DNA from: Streptomyces violaceusniger Tu 4113
GTDB taxonomy: Bacteria > Actinomycetota > Actinomycetes > Streptomycetales > Streptomycetaceae
NCBI RefSeq assembly: GCF_000147815.2
Contig: NC_015957.1
Coordinates: forward strand, 5,704,001-5,768,000
Length of the DNA: 64,000 nt
Reading direction: 5' to 3'
This document shows positions 36,665 to 45,935 of this stretch, in pieces. Numbering within the stretch: the stretch's first letter is position 1; every line of letters starts with the position of its first letter. The notes under the pieces are model-generated. The model saw only the letters and a program-made list of their open reading frames with translations, did not search any database and was not told the DNA's origin. The translations under genes were made by a program, and so were the position numbers.

Positions 36665-37840
36665 TTACCGGGCGCCGAATTCGGCCTTGGCGCGCGTCCA
36701 GGCGCGGGCCTGCTCGCTGAGGGTGATGCCGAGGCCGGGCCGAGCGGACACCCGCATCCGGCCGTCGCTGATCTGCAGCCGCTCGTTGAACAGCGGCTCC
36801 AGCCAGTCGAAATGCTCCACCCACGGCTCCTGCGGATAGGCCGCCGCGAGATGGAGGTGGATCTCCATCGCGAAGTGCGGGGCGAGTTGCAGATGGTGCT
36901 GCTCGGCGAGGGTGGCCAGCTTGAGGAACTGGGTGATGCCACCGATGCGCGGTGCGTCGGGCTGAATGATGTCCGCCGCGTTGTGGCGTATCAGCTCCCA
37001 GTGTTCGGCGACGCTGGCCAGCATCTCCCCGGTGGCCACCGGGGTGTCCAGCGAGGCGGCGAGGGCCGCGTGGCCCGGTGCGTCGTAGGCGTCCAGCGGC
37101 TCCTCGATCCAGACCAGGCCGAACTCCTCGAAGGCGCGCCCCATACGCTGCGCGGTGGGCCGGTCCCACTGCTGATTGGCGTCGACCATCAGCGGCACCT
37201 CGTCGCCCAGGTGCTCCCGTACGGCGGTCAGCCGGCGCAGGTCCTCCTTGCCGTCCGGCTGCCCCACCTTGATCTTGATGCCGCCGATTCCGCTGGCCAG
37301 GGAGGCCGTGGCGTTCTCCAGAACCTGCTCGGTCGGCGTGTGCAGAAAGCCGCCCGAGGTGTTGTAGCAGCGCACGGTGTCGCGGTGCGCGCCCAGCAGC
37401 TTGGCCAGCGGCAGCCCGGCCCGCTTGGCCTTGAGGTCCCACAGGGCGATGTCGAAGGCCGCCACCGCCTGGGTGGACAGCCCGCTGCGGCCCACGGAGG
37501 CACCGGCCCACACCAGCTTGGTCCAGATCTTGCCGATGTCGCTGGGGTCCTCACCGAGGAGGGTGGGCGCGATCTCCTGGGCGTGGGCGAACTGGCCGGG
37601 GCCTCCCGCGCGCTTGGAGTAGCTGAAGCCGATGCCCTGGTGTCCCTCCTCGGTGGCGAGTTCGACGAAGAGGAAAGCCACCTCCGTCATCGGCTTCTGG
37701 CGGCCGGTGAGAACCTTGGCGTCGCTGATGGGCGTGGCCAGGGGAAGGACGACCGAGGACACTCGGATCCAGGAGACCCGGTCGAAGGTTGCCTCACCTG
37801 CCTGCTGCGCGGCGTGCGTTGCCGTATGCGATGTGGTCAC
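36665..37840 (-). CDS. L-talarate/galactarate dehydratase
   Basis: 391-residue enolase-superfamily dehydratase, strongly resembling the Salmonella talarate/galactarate dehydratase: YSKRAGGPGQFAHAQEIAP, WAGASVGRSGLSTQAVAAFD, and CYNTSGGFLHTP. Catalytic features are IGGIKIKVGQPDG (KxK), MVDANQQWDRPTAQRM, IEEPLDAYD, and the His in LAPHFAMEIHLHLAAAYP. The start is a GTG (VTTSHTA) with a GGGA-type RBS; an adjacent GTG 3 bases earlier is equally possible. It is divergent from a LysR gene. With gudD and GntP it covers glucarate, galactarate and talarate. Confidence 0.94.
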   Translation of the reverse strand: MTTSHTATHAAQQAGEATFDRVSWIRVSSVVLPLATPISDAKVLTGRQKPMTEVAFLFVELATEEGHQGIGFSYSKRAGGPGQFAHAQEIAPTLLGEDPSDIGKIWTKLVWAGASVGRSGLSTQAVAAFDIALWDLKAKRAGLPLAKLLGAHRDTVRCYNTSGGFLHTPTEQVLENATASLASGIGGIKIKVGQPDGKEDLRRLTAVREHLGDEVPLMVDANQQWDRPTAQRMGRAFEEFGLVWIEEPLDAYDAPGHAALAASLDTPVATGEMLASVAEHWELIRHNAADIIQPDAPRIGGITQFLKLATLAEQHHLQLAPHFAMEIHLHLAAAYPQEPWVEHFDWLEPLFNERLQISDGRMRVSARPGLGITLSEQARAWTRAKAEFGAR

Positions 37841-37994
37841 CACGTGTTGTCCCTGTGTGTGGGCCCGTATGCGGGGCGAGTGGATATCGCCGGATCCGCC
37901 CCGGGGCGGCCGGCGAGCTCCTTTGCAAGCTACGGTCGCCAGACGATCTACGTCTAACTTAAAATTGGCATGCGTTGATACCGGGAGAGCATCG

Positions 37995-38897
37995 TTGTTC
38001 ACGCTCATGCAACTCATCAGCTTTGTGACGGTCGCCGAGGAGCTGCATTTCACCCGGGCCGCGGAGCGGCTGAAGATGACCCAGCCGCCGCTGAGCCGCC
38101 AGATCCAACTGCTGGAGACCGAGTTGCGGGTCCAGTTGCTGGAGCGCACCAACCGCTCGGTGCGGCTCACCCCCGCGGGACGCGCCTTCCTCACCGAGGC
38201 CCGCCGTATCCTGCGCCAGTCCGAGCACGCCGTCCTCGCCACCCGGCAGGTGGCGACGGGCGAGGCGGGGTCCATCGCCATCGGCTTCACCGCGGCCAGC
38301 GCCCACTCCGTACTCGGCACCCTGCTGGAGATCGCCCGTGCGGCCATGCCGGGCGCGGAGATCACCCTGCGCGAGATGGTCACCCGGGACCAGTTGGAGG
38401 CCGTCACCGAGCAGAGCCTGGACCTGGGCCTGGTGCGGCCCTCGGTCACCGGACCGGATCTGCGGTCCCGGCCCGCGGCCCGGGAGCGGCTGCTCGGCGC
38501 CCTGCCGACGGGACATCCGCTGGCGGCGAGCGAAGGGCCGCTCCAGGTGGCCGACTTCGACGGGCAGGACCTGCTGATGTACTCGCCCATCGAGGCGCGC
38601 TACTTCAACGAGCTGCTCATCAGCATCTTCCGCGCCGCACACGCCACCCCGGTCTTCTCCCAGTATCTGAGCCAGGTCCACACCATCCTGGCCCTGGTGA
38701 ACGGCGGCTGGGGAGTGGCCCTGGTCCCGGAGACCGCCGCCCGGCCGCGCTACCCGAACATCGTCTTCAGATCGGTGGAGCTGACCACTCCGGAGCCGGT
38801 AGAACTCAACCTCGTGTGGCGCAAGAACAACGACAATCCGGCCCTGCACGCACTGCTCCGCCACGCGGCCGCCCTTCTTCCCGCCCAAGGAGCCTGA
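37995..38897 (+). CDS. LysR-family regulator of aldarate genes
   Basis: 300-residue LysR protein. The HTH is FVTVAEELHFTRAAERLKMT then QPPLSRQIQLLETELRVQLL. The effector domain begins GSIAIGFTAASAHSVLGTLL. The start is taken as TTG at 37995, which is 5 bases after GGGAGAG and gives the standard LysR N-terminal length; an ATG 12 bases later is poorer. It is divergent from the talarate/galactarate dehydratase gene and probably senses an aldarate. A transporter pseudogene begins 5 bases after its stop. Confidence 0.9.
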   Translation: MFTLMQLISFVTVAEELHFTRAAERLKMTQPPLSRQIQLLETELRVQLLERTNRSVRLTPAGRAFLTEARRILRQSEHAVLATRQVATGEAGSIAIGFTAASAHSVLGTLLEIARAAMPGAEITLREMVTRDQLEAVTEQSLDLGLVRPSVTGPDLRSRPAARERLLGALPTGHPLAASEGPLQVADFDGQDLLMYSPIEARYFNELLISIFRAAHATPVFSQYLSQVHTILALVNGGWGVALVPETAARPRYPNIVFRSVELTTPEPVELNLVWRKNNDNPALHALLRHAAALLPAQGA

Positions 38898-38902
38898 CCG
38901 TC

Positions 38903-40184
38903 GTGACGCCCAGAACCTCCGGTGGCCTGCTGCGGCGCCACCGTGACTTCCGGCTGCTGTGGTGCGGTGAGACCGCCGGGAAGTACGGTGCGGCCGTCAC
39001 CGGAGTGGCAATGCCGCTGATCGCGGTCACCACCTTGCACGCGGACACCTTCGAGGTCGGTCTGCTGACCGCCGCGAGCTGGGCCCCTTGGCTGGTCATC
39101 GGCCTTCCGGCGGGAGCCTGGGTGGACCGGTGGCGCCGAAGGCCGGTCATGCTGGCCGCCGCCGCGGTCTCGCTGGTGCTGTTCGCGAGTGTCCCGGTGG
39201 CCGCCTGGTACGGCCTGCTGAGCATCGGACTGCTGCTGACCGTCGCCCTGTTGACGGGTACGGCGGCGGTGTTCTTCCAGACCGCCTACAGCGCGTATCT
39301 CGCCCGCCTCCTGGCCCCCGAGGAAGCCCGAGGGCAACGCCAAACTGCACGGCAGCGCGTCCGCGGCGCAGATCGCCGGCCAGGGCTCCGCCGGTCTGAT
39401 CGCACAGGTGGCGGGCGCGGTGAACGGGATGTTCATCAACGCCGCGACCTTTCTGGTCTCCCTTGCCTGCCTGACCGGCATCGGCTTCCGCGAACCGCGC
39501 GTCCCCCGGGCCGAGCGCCCGCCCCGGGCACTGGCCCGCGAGGTGGCCGAGGGGCTGCGGCTGATCGCCCGCGACCGGTGGCTGCGCACCCTGACGCTCT
39601 TCGCGGCCGCGTCCAACCTGGCGCTGATGGGCTACCAGTCGATCCGGGTGGTCTTGGTCCGGACCGTCGGGCTGGCCCCCGGGCTGGTCGGTGGGCTCAT
39701 CGCGGCCGTCAGCCTCGGCGGCGTCGCCGGGGCGTTCTGCGCACGCCGTGTCGCCGCCCGGGTCGGCGACGCGCGGGCGACGCTCCTGTTCGAGCTGGGG
39801 CTGGCCGTGGGCGCCCTGCTCATGCCGATGACCGCCGAGGGACCGTGGGTCGTACTGTTCGTGGCGGGCGGTTTCTGCGTCACCGCCGGTGTGGTGGCCG
39901 GCAATGTGATCAAGGCGAGCTTCCAGCAGCGCTACTGCCCGCCGGAGCTGCTCGGCCGGCTCACCGCCTCATCGGCGTTCGTCAGCTACGGAACGCTGCC
40001 TCTCGGAGCGCTGCTCGGCGGTGCGCTCGGCACCGCGCTGGGCCTCCGGGCCGCCATGTGGATCACCACGTCGGGCATTCCGCTCGCCGGGCTGATCCTG
40101 CTCTTCTCCCCCATCCGGCGCTCCCGGGATCTTCCGGCGTCCGCGCCGGCCCGGCCACGTCATGAAGCTCCGGTCACCTCATGA
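38903..40184 (+). pseudogene. MFS transporter with one frameshift
   Basis: A full-length (about 427 codons) MFS_3/EntS-like exporter in two frames. The first part, from GTG 38903, reads LLRRHRDFRLLWCGETAGKY through YLARLLAPEEA. At about 39326, one base too many (or two missing) shifts the frame; the continuation EGNAKLHGSASAAQIAGQGS, then NGMFINAATFLVSLACLTGI, follows the family exactly in the next frame. All other features look intact. This is either a recent inactivation or a sequencing error; no slippery heptamer is apparent. It follows the LysR gene by 5 bases. Confidence 0.85.
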
Positions 40185-40230
40185 AGCTCCGGCCGCCACG
40201 AAGCCCCGGTCATGAAAAGGAGCTCTTCCC

Positions 40231-40755
40231 ATGACCACTCCCCCGGCCACTCCTCGCGCACGACGCGCCGCGGTGCCCGGGGCGCTGGCGGCCCGTGACG
40301 ACCTCACGGGCGCCCACTACGCCTCGGCGTTCGCCTTACCGGTCCCACGGGCCGGAGCCCTGACCGCCGAGCAGTGGGTGCGGGCCGTCTTCGAGGGCAC
40401 TCCGGCTCCCCTGCGGCGGTTCCTCGTGCTGGGCTGGACGCTGGGGCTCGGCCTCCGGCTGGGCCCCAGGACGTCGCCGCGCCATGTCCTGGGTTGGGCC
40501 GTCTCGGACGCGGCGGACCACTCGCTGACCCTCACCGCGCGCTCCTCGCTGGTGCTCACGCACAACGTCGTGGCCGTCGAGGACGCGAGGGTGCTGTGGG
40601 CGACCTTCGTACGGTTCGACCGGCCCGTCGGCCGCCCGCTGTGGGCCCTGGCCGCGCCGGTCCACCACCGGCCGGTTCCCCGGCTCCTCCGGCGGGCGGC
40701 GCGCGATGCCGCGTCGGCCGGGGAAACCACCCCCGGTGACGGCCGGTCGCCTTGA
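40231..40755 (+). CDS. DUF2867 family protein
   Basis: 174-residue protein like actinobacterial DUF2867 proteins: HYASAFALPVPRAGALTAEQ, RFLVLGWTLGLGLRLGPRTS, HVLGWAVSD and TFVRFDRPVGRPLWALAAPV. Function is unknown; the family is related to cyclase/StAR-like folds. Codon 36 (40336-40338) is TTA, suggesting bldA control. It has an AAGGAG RBS. It follows a broken MFS gene and precedes a P450, perhaps as a small operon. Confidence 0.8.
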   Translation: MTTPPATPRARRAAVPGALAARDDLTGAHYASAFALPVPRAGALTAEQWVRAVFEGTPAPLRRFLVLGWTLGLGLRLGPRTSPRHVLGWAVSDAADHSLTLTARSSLVLTHNVVAVEDARVLWATFVRFDRPVGRPLWALAAPVHHRPVPRLLRRAARDAASAGETTPGDGRSP

Positions 40756-40839
40756 GCCCCCCGTCGCGTCGCCCGGCCCAGCGGCCCGAGCTACGCTCAA
40801 AAGGGAGGGACCCGGTTCGCCTTCGAAGGGAGCGTTTCC

Positions 40840-42096
40840 GTGTCCGTCACATCACGCGCGTCGACTCCGGCGCCGCTGCCCAGACATCGCGACTGCCCCT
40901 TCGACCCGCCCGGTGCCTACGAGGCGCTGCGCGAGGAGGGCGGGGCCGGCCGGCTGGCCTTTCCGGACGGCAAGGCGGGCTGGCTGCTCACCCGGCACGA
41001 GGACGTGGCGCAGTTGCTGGCGGACGACCGGTTCAGCTCGGACCGCCGCCGGACCTCCTCGCCGGTGCACGCCTTTCCGGTCCGCCCGGACGATCGCCGC
41101 ATGCTGGGCTCGTTCATCGGCATGGACCCGCCCGAGCACACCCGCTACCGGCGGCTGCTGAGCAAGTGGTTCACCGCCCGGGCGATGCGGCGGCTGCAGC
41201 CCCGGATCGAGGAGATCGTCGACGGCCACCTGGCCGCGATGGAGCGCGCCGGTCCGCCGGCCGACCTGGTGACGTCCTTCGCCCAGCCGATCCCGTCGCT
41301 GGTGATCTGCGAGCTGCTGGGGGTGCCGTACGAGGACCGGGCCGACTTCCAGCGATGGGCCACCGTTCTGCTCCGGATCGGCCAGGGCGAGGAGGAGGTC
41401 TACGCGGCCCGGGACGCGCTGTGGGAGTACATGCGGGAGCTGATCGACACCAAGCGGCACCGGCCGGACGAGGCGCTGCTCTCCCGTCTGGTCAACGGCG
41501 AGCACGGCGCGCCCGGCGGCACCGGCACCGCCACGGCGGCCGGGCTGACCGACGAGGAGCTGACCGGTGTGGGGCTGCTGCTGCTCATCGCGGGCCATGA
41601 GACGACGGCGAACATGCTGGCCCTTGGCACCTACGCGCTGCTGCGCCACCCCGGGCAGTCGCAGCAGTTGCGGGAGCGGCCCGAGGTGATCGACCACGCG
41701 GTCGAGGAGCTGCTGCGGTATCTGACCATCGTCCAGTTCGGGACGGTACGGGTAGCCCGGGAGGATCTCGAGATCGCCGGGGCGCGGGTGCGGGCCGGGG
41801 AGACGGTCGTCGGGTCGCTCGCCTCGGCCAACCGGGACCCCTCGCGGTTCTCCGACCCCGACACCCTGAACGTCACCCGCGAGACGGCCGACCAGATCGC
41901 CTTCGGCCACGGCATTCACCAGTGCCTGGGCCAGCATCTGGCGCGGATGGAGATGCGGACGGGCTTTCCCGCCCTGCTGCGGCGCTTCCCCACGCTGCGT
42001 CTGGCGGTGCCGCCCGACGAGGTGCCCCTGCGCCACGACATGCTGATCTACGGCGTCCATCGGCTCCCGGTCACCTGGGACCGGGCCGCCGGTTAG
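40840..42096 (+). CDS. Cytochrome P450 (bacterial class I)
   Basis: 418-residue soluble P450 with the full set of motifs. The I-helix oxygen-activation site is LLIAGHETTANMLALG; the K-helix ExxR is in AVEELLRYL; the heme-cysteine loop is IAFGHGIHQCLGQHLARME near residue 350. It resembles the macrolide/antibiotic-tailoring group. A start at GTG 40840 is preceded by GAAGGGAG. No ferredoxin gene is adjacent, so electrons come from elsewhere. Substrate unknown. The stop overlaps the convergent HATPase gene by 4 bases. Confidence 0.93.
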   Translation: MSVTSRASTPAPLPRHRDCPFDPPGAYEALREEGGAGRLAFPDGKAGWLLTRHEDVAQLLADDRFSSDRRRTSSPVHAFPVRPDDRRMLGSFIGMDPPEHTRYRRLLSKWFTARAMRRLQPRIEEIVDGHLAAMERAGPPADLVTSFAQPIPSLVICELLGVPYEDRADFQRWATVLLRIGQGEEEVYAARDALWEYMRELIDTKRHRPDEALLSRLVNGEHGAPGGTGTATAAGLTDEELTGVGLLLLIAGHETTANMLALGTYALLRHPGQSQQLRERPEVIDHAVEELLRYLTIVQFGTVRVAREDLEIAGARVRAGETVVGSLASANRDPSRFSDPDTLNVTRETADQIAFGHGIHQCLGQHLARMEMRTGFPALLRRFPTLRLAVPPDEVPLRHDMLIYGVHRLPVTWDRAAG

Positions 42097-42653
42097 GCGA
42101 CCGGCAGGTCCGCCCACCAGGTGATGCCCTCATGGCAGGAGTGGCTGCCGTGGCGCGTGGACAGCGCGGTGACGATGCCGAGCCCGCGGCCGTGCTCATC
42201 GGGCTCGATGTCCTCGTCCGCCCGCTGACCGGCGGGCACCGGGCCACCGTCGGTGACCTCGATGCGCAGGCCGGCGGAGCCCTCGCATTCGGTCCAGCGC
42301 AGCCGCAGCACGGCCGGGGGCAGGGCGTGCAGGATCGCGTTGGTGACCAGTTCCGAGATCACCATGAGTGCCTCGTCGAGGCAGTCGTCCGACAGCTCCC
42401 ATTCGGTCAGCAGCGCGTACGCCCGCCGCCGCACGGTGGCGACGGCCTCGCAGATGTGCGGGACCGGGAGGACATGGCCGCCTCCCTCGTCCGCCGGGGG
42501 CCGGTCGGGGGCCTCGCCGCGTGTCACCACCGGCGCCAGCAGGGGGTCCGGTTCCGGCGCCTGGGAGCCGATGAGACGGGCGCCGGTGAAATCGACGGTC
42601 TCCGCGGCCTGCCCGGTGACGCCGGGCTTCGGATAGCTCAGTTGTTCCGCCAC
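42093..42653 (-). CDS. HATPase (anti-sigma/RsbW-like) protein
   Basis: 186-residue protein with the HATPase_c_2 fold of serine-protein-kinase/anti-sigma regulators: SDDCLDEALMVISELVTNAI (N-box) then LHALPPAVLRLRWTE, VTDGGPVP, and HGRGLGIVTALSTRHG. The first 75 residues are a disordered, Pro-rich extension. Such orphan ATPases are abundant in streptomycetes and act in stress or developmental signalling. It is convergent with the P450 gene. The partner is unknown. Confidence 0.88.
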   Translation of the reverse strand: MAEQLSYPKPGVTGQAAETVDFTGARLIGSQAPEPDPLLAPVVTRGEAPDRPPADEGGGHVLPVPHICEAVATVRRRAYALLTEWELSDDCLDEALMVISELVTNAILHALPPAVLRLRWTECEGSAGLRIEVTDGGPVPAGQRADEDIEPDEHGRGLGIVTALSTRHGSHSCHEGITWWADLPVA

Positions 42654-42800
42654 GTCTCCTCCTCTCCGAGCCGGGTGGGTTGTCTGTGCCGGGCACCCTT
42701 CGGGTCACCTTTTGGCATCCTGGTCTTCTTGTCCCGATACGGACGCTATGGCCCCTATCCACCGGGGTCAACGAATCCGAGTCGGCATTACCGAACGTTT

Positions 42801-42812
42801 GGCGTTTTCGCC
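42801..42812. promoter_or_regulatory. Possible IclR/GylR operator
   Basis: Short palindrome GGCG-TTTT-CGCC, nested in a longer GTCGGC...GCCGAC inverted repeat (42781-42815), lies about 40 bases upstream of the IclR start codon in an AT-richer patch. Confidence 0.4.
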
Positions 42813-42851
42813 GACAGGCCGTGCCACTGGCCGAAGAGCTACGATCGCGTC

Positions 42852-43619
42852 ATGGCCGGCCCGGTGCAGTCCATCGAGCGGGCGGCGGCGATTCTGCGGC
42901 TGCTCGCCCAGGGCTCCGGTCGGCTCAGTCTGGGCGAGGTGGCCGCCTCGCTCGGCCTCGCGAAAGGCACCGCGCACGGCATTCTGCGCACGCTGCAGAG
43001 CGTCGACTTCGTCGAACAGGACAAGGCGACGGGGAAGTACCAGCTCGGCGCGGCGCTGCTGCACCTGGGGACCAGCTATCTCGACATCAACGAGCTGCGG
43101 TCCCGCTCCATCAACTGGACCGATGCCCTGGCCGCCCGCAGCGGTGAGGCGGTCCGGCTCGGAGTGCCCCTGGAGGGCAAGGCCCTCATCGTCCACCACG
43201 TCTTCCGGCCCGACGACACCTTCCAGACCCTGGACGTGGGCTCGCTGCTGCCCCTGCACGCCAGCGCGCTGGGCAAGATCCTGCTGGCGTACGGGGCGAC
43301 TCCTCTGGAGCCGCTCATGGAAACCGAACCGGAGAACTACACCCGTCACACACTCGTCTCTCCCCAGCAGCTCAGCCGGGCGATGGGCGAGATCCGCGAG
43401 AACGGGTGGGCTGTCGCGACCGAGGAGATGATGGTGGGCGAGGCCGATATCGCCGCGCCGATCCGCGGACAGGGCGGCCTGGTGGTGGGCGCCGTCGGCA
43501 TCTCCGGCGCCGTGGACCGCCTCTGCGACAGCAAGGGCCGCCCTCATCCCTCACTCGTCGGGCTGACGCGCGACGCCGCCCGGGCGATCTCCCGCGATCT
43601 CGGCGCGGCCCGCTGGTGA
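42852..43619 (+). CDS. IclR-family regulator (GylR-like)
   Basis: 255-residue IclR regulator: [20 protein letters not shown] then [20 protein letters not shown] is the HTH, and [16 protein letters not shown] with [11 protein letters not shown] marks the effector domain. It precedes a glycerol kinase gene by 43 bases, which is the arrangement of gylR and the gyl operon in Streptomyces, so it probably represses glycerol catabolism. The facilitator gene (glpF) normally between them is absent. A GGCG-TTTT-CGCC palindrome at 42801-42812 may be an operator. Confidence 0.9.
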   Translation: MAGPVQSIERAAAILRLLAQGSGRLSLGEVAASLGLAKGTAHGILRTLQSVDFVEQDKATGKYQLGAALLHLGTSYLDINELRSRSINWTDALAARSGEAVRLGVPLEGKALIVHHVFRPDDTFQTLDVGSLLPLHASALGKILLAYGATPLEPLMETEPENYTRHTLVSPQQLSRAMGEIRENGWAVATEEMMVGEADIAAPIRGQGGLVVGAVGISGAVDRLCDSKGRPHPSLVGLTRDAARAISRDLGAARW

Positions 43620-43662
43620 CGCCGCATGCCCTGCTCGAACCCGCCCGAAGGCAGGCCAGGCC

Positions 43663-45168
43663 ATGGTTGAACGCTATGTGATGTCCATCGACCAGGGCAC
43701 CATGTCCACCCGGTGCATCCTCTTCGACCACCAGGGACGGCTGGTCTCGGTCGGCCAGCGAGAACATGAGCAGTACTTCTCCAAGCCCGGCTGGGCCGAG
43801 CACGACCCCGCCGAGATCTGGTCCCATCTGCGCCGTGTCGTCGTGCCCCGGGCCCTGGAGGGCGCGGGGATCCGGCCCGAGCAGATCGTGGCCATCGGCA
43901 TCGCCAATCAGCGCGAGACCACGGTGGTCTGGGACCGGCGCACCGGCGTTCCCGTGTGCCACGCCATCACCTGGCAGGACACCCGCACCAGCGGCTATGT
44001 CGAGGAGCTGCGGCGGACCACCGGTGACGACTTCTTCCTCGAACGCTGCGGACTCTCCCCCACGACCTACTTCTCCGCGCCACGGCTGCGCTGGCTGTTC
44101 GACCATGTCGACGGCTTGCGCGAGCGCGCGGGGCGCGGGGACGTGCTGTTCGGCACGATGGAGAGCTGGCTGATCTGGAACCTCACCGGCGGGCCCGACG
44201 GCGGGCTGCACCTCACCGACGCCACCAACGCCAGCCGCACCATGCTGATGAATATCCGCAGCCTGACCTGGGACGATGAGCTGCTGGCCTATTTCGATGT
44301 GCCGCGGGCGATGCTGCCGGAGATCCGCCCCTCCGCCGAGTGCTACGGCATGGCCCGCGCCCTGCTGCCGCAGGTGCCGATCTGCGCCGCGCTCGGCGAT
44401 CAGCAGGCGGCGCTGTTCGGGCAGACGTGTTTCGCCGGCGGCGAGGCGAAGTGCACCTACGGCACCGGCAGCTTCCTCCTGCTCAACACCGGCACCGAGC
44501 TCGTACGGTCCCGGCACGGGCTGCTGACCACGGTGGGCTACAAGCTCGGCGACGAGCCGACGGTCTACGCCCTGGAGGGCCCGATCGCCGTCACCGGCTC
44601 GCTGGTGCAGTGGTTCCGGGACCGCCTGGGCATGATCCACAGTGCCCCCGAGATCGAGACCCTGGCCCGCGGCGTCGAGGACAACGGCGGCTGCTACATC
44701 GTCCCCGCCTTCTCCGGGCTCTTCGCCCCGCACTGGCGCAGCGACGCGCGCGGAGTGATCGTCGGGCTCACCTCGTACATCACCAAGGGACATCTGGCCC
44801 GGGCCGTTCTGGAGGCCACCGGCTGGCAGACCCGGGAGGTGGTCGACGCCATGAACGCCGACTCGCCTCAGCCGCTGCGGCAGCTCAAGGTGGACGGCGG
44901 GATGACGTCGAACAATCTGCTGATGCAGTTCCTGGCCGATGTCCTGGACCTGCCCGTGGTGCGCCCCATGGTCTCCGAGACCGTCTCCCTCGGGGCCGCC
45001 TACGCCGCCGGGCTCGCCTCCGGCTACTGGCCCGACCTGGAGGGGCTGCGCCGCAACTGGCACCGCGCGGCCCAATGGATGCCCACGATGGACCCCGCCC
45101 GGCGGGAGGCGGAGTACGAGAACTGGCAGCGGGCGGTCGAGCGGTCGCTGGGCTGGGCCAGGTCGTAG
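43663..45168 (+). CDS. glpK: Glycerol kinase
   Basis: 501-residue FGGY-family kinase that phosphorylates glycerol to glycerol 3-phosphate. Landmarks: [61 protein letters not shown] near residue 265, and [20 protein letters not shown] near 408. Length is exactly that of the family. It is downstream of an IclR/GylR-like regulator. Neither a glycerol facilitator nor a glycerol 3-phosphate dehydrogenase is next to it, so it is likely a secondary glycerol kinase. Confidence 0.96.
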   Translation: MVERYVMSIDQGTMSTRCILFDHQGRLVSVGQREHEQYFSKPGWAEHDPAEIWSHLRRVVVPRALEGAGIRPEQIVAIGIANQRETTVVWDRRTGVPVCHAITWQDTRTSGYVEELRRTTGDDFFLERCGLSPTTYFSAPRLRWLFDHVDGLRERAGRGDVLFGTMESWLIWNLTGGPDGGLHLTDATNASRTMLMNIRSLTWDDELLAYFDVPRAMLPEIRPSAECYGMARALLPQVPICAALGDQQAALFGQTCFAGGEAKCTYGTGSFLLLNTGTELVRSRHGLLTTVGYKLGDEPTVYALEGPIAVTGSLVQWFRDRLGMIHSAPEIETLARGVEDNGGCYIVPAFSGLFAPHWRSDARGVIVGLTSYITKGHLARAVLEATGWQTREVVDAMNADSPQPLRQLKVDGGMTSNNLLMQFLADVLDLPVVRPMVSETVSLGAAYAAGLASGYWPDLEGLRRNWHRAAQWMPTMDPARREAEYENWQRAVERSLGWARS

Positions 45169-45169
45169 C

Positions 45170-45199
45170 CCTGGGCCACCCTCCCGGGCGGGCCCCAGT
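45170..45199 (+). terminator. Candidate glpK terminator
   Basis: CTGGGCC near 45172 can pair with GGGCCCCAG ending about 45199, directly after the glpK stop. Confidence 0.4.
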
Positions 45200-45342
45200 T
45201 GTCCTCCGGGGAAGAATCGAGCGCGAGGGGGACGTGTGAGTTCCATGAGGCGGGGTATTCGAGCCAGCCGCGGCTGTTGAAACCAGTCGCTCTGGGACCC
45301 AGAAACCCATGAAGACCCAAAACCCGATCCATGGACGGAATC

Positions 45343-45744
45343 ATGACCAGCCCTTCCGATGAAAACGTCTCCGCCACCCAGCAGGCCCTCGGCGAGCTGG
45401 CGGCCGACCGGGCGGACGAGTCGGCGCTGAACACACTTGCCAACAGTGAGGTCCTCCTCCCCTCCGCCGAGAGCGGAGAGGAGACCGACCCCCAGGCCGT
45501 GACCCTGCCCGTGTTCCAGCAGGAGGACGGCGCTCAGCTGGTACCGGTCTTCACCACTCCGGCCCGGATGCACCAGGCCCTGCCCCAGATCGAGCGGTAC
45601 CACCTGGTGCCGCTGGGCGCACTGGCCCAGGGATGGCCCTCCGAGGAGCTCTCCCTGACCATCGACGCGGGTGCCCCGGAGGCCGTCACCCTCTCGGCCA
45701 CCGGCGTACGGAGCCTGCTCAGCGGCTCCGGTCCGGCCGCCTGA
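45343..45744 (+). CDS. SseB-family protein
   Basis: 133-residue small soluble protein with the SseB-like core: VTLPVFQQEDGAQLVPVFTT, RYHLVPLGALAQGWPS, then ELSLTIDAGAPEAVTLSATG. SseB-type domains are common in streptomycetes; their roles are poorly known. A start at 45343 (MTSPSDENV) is preferred since a GACGGA RBS-like stretch precedes it; an ATG 12 bases earlier is possible. A strong stem-loop follows. Confidence 0.75.
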   Translation: MTSPSDENVSATQQALGELAADRADESALNTLANSEVLLPSAESGEETDPQAVTLPVFQQEDGAQLVPVFTTPARMHQALPQIERYHLVPLGALAQGWPSEELSLTIDAGAPEAVTLSATGVRSLLSGSGPAA

Positions 45745-45757
45745 CCTTTCGGCCGCG

Positions 45758-45793
45758 GCGGCCCGTGCCCTTCTCTGTACGGGCACGGGCCGC
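45758..45793 (+). terminator. Stem-loop terminator after SseB-like gene
   Basis: Perfect 13-base stem (45758-45770 against 45781-45793) with a 10-base AT-richer loop, 14 bases after the stop codon. Confidence 0.8.
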
Positions 45794-45935
45794 GGCGATG
45801 CCCGGATATCGCGCCGGCCCCACGATCTCGACAGATCGCCGTGGGCCGCCCGCTGATTGGCCACCTTCCCGATCCATCGTCTACAGTCCCGTAGACATTC
45901 ATTGGTTACGGGAAGACACCGGCGGGACGGATCAC

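Noticed and set aside
39300..39350. Programmed frameshift in the MFS gene
   Set aside because: No slippery heptamer or downstream structure was seen; a plain indel or sequencing error explains it better.
40155..40220. Short direct repeats of CATGAAGCTCCGG after the MFS pseudogene
   Set aside because: Two copies only, at the end of a decayed gene; probably chance or slippage with no sign of function.
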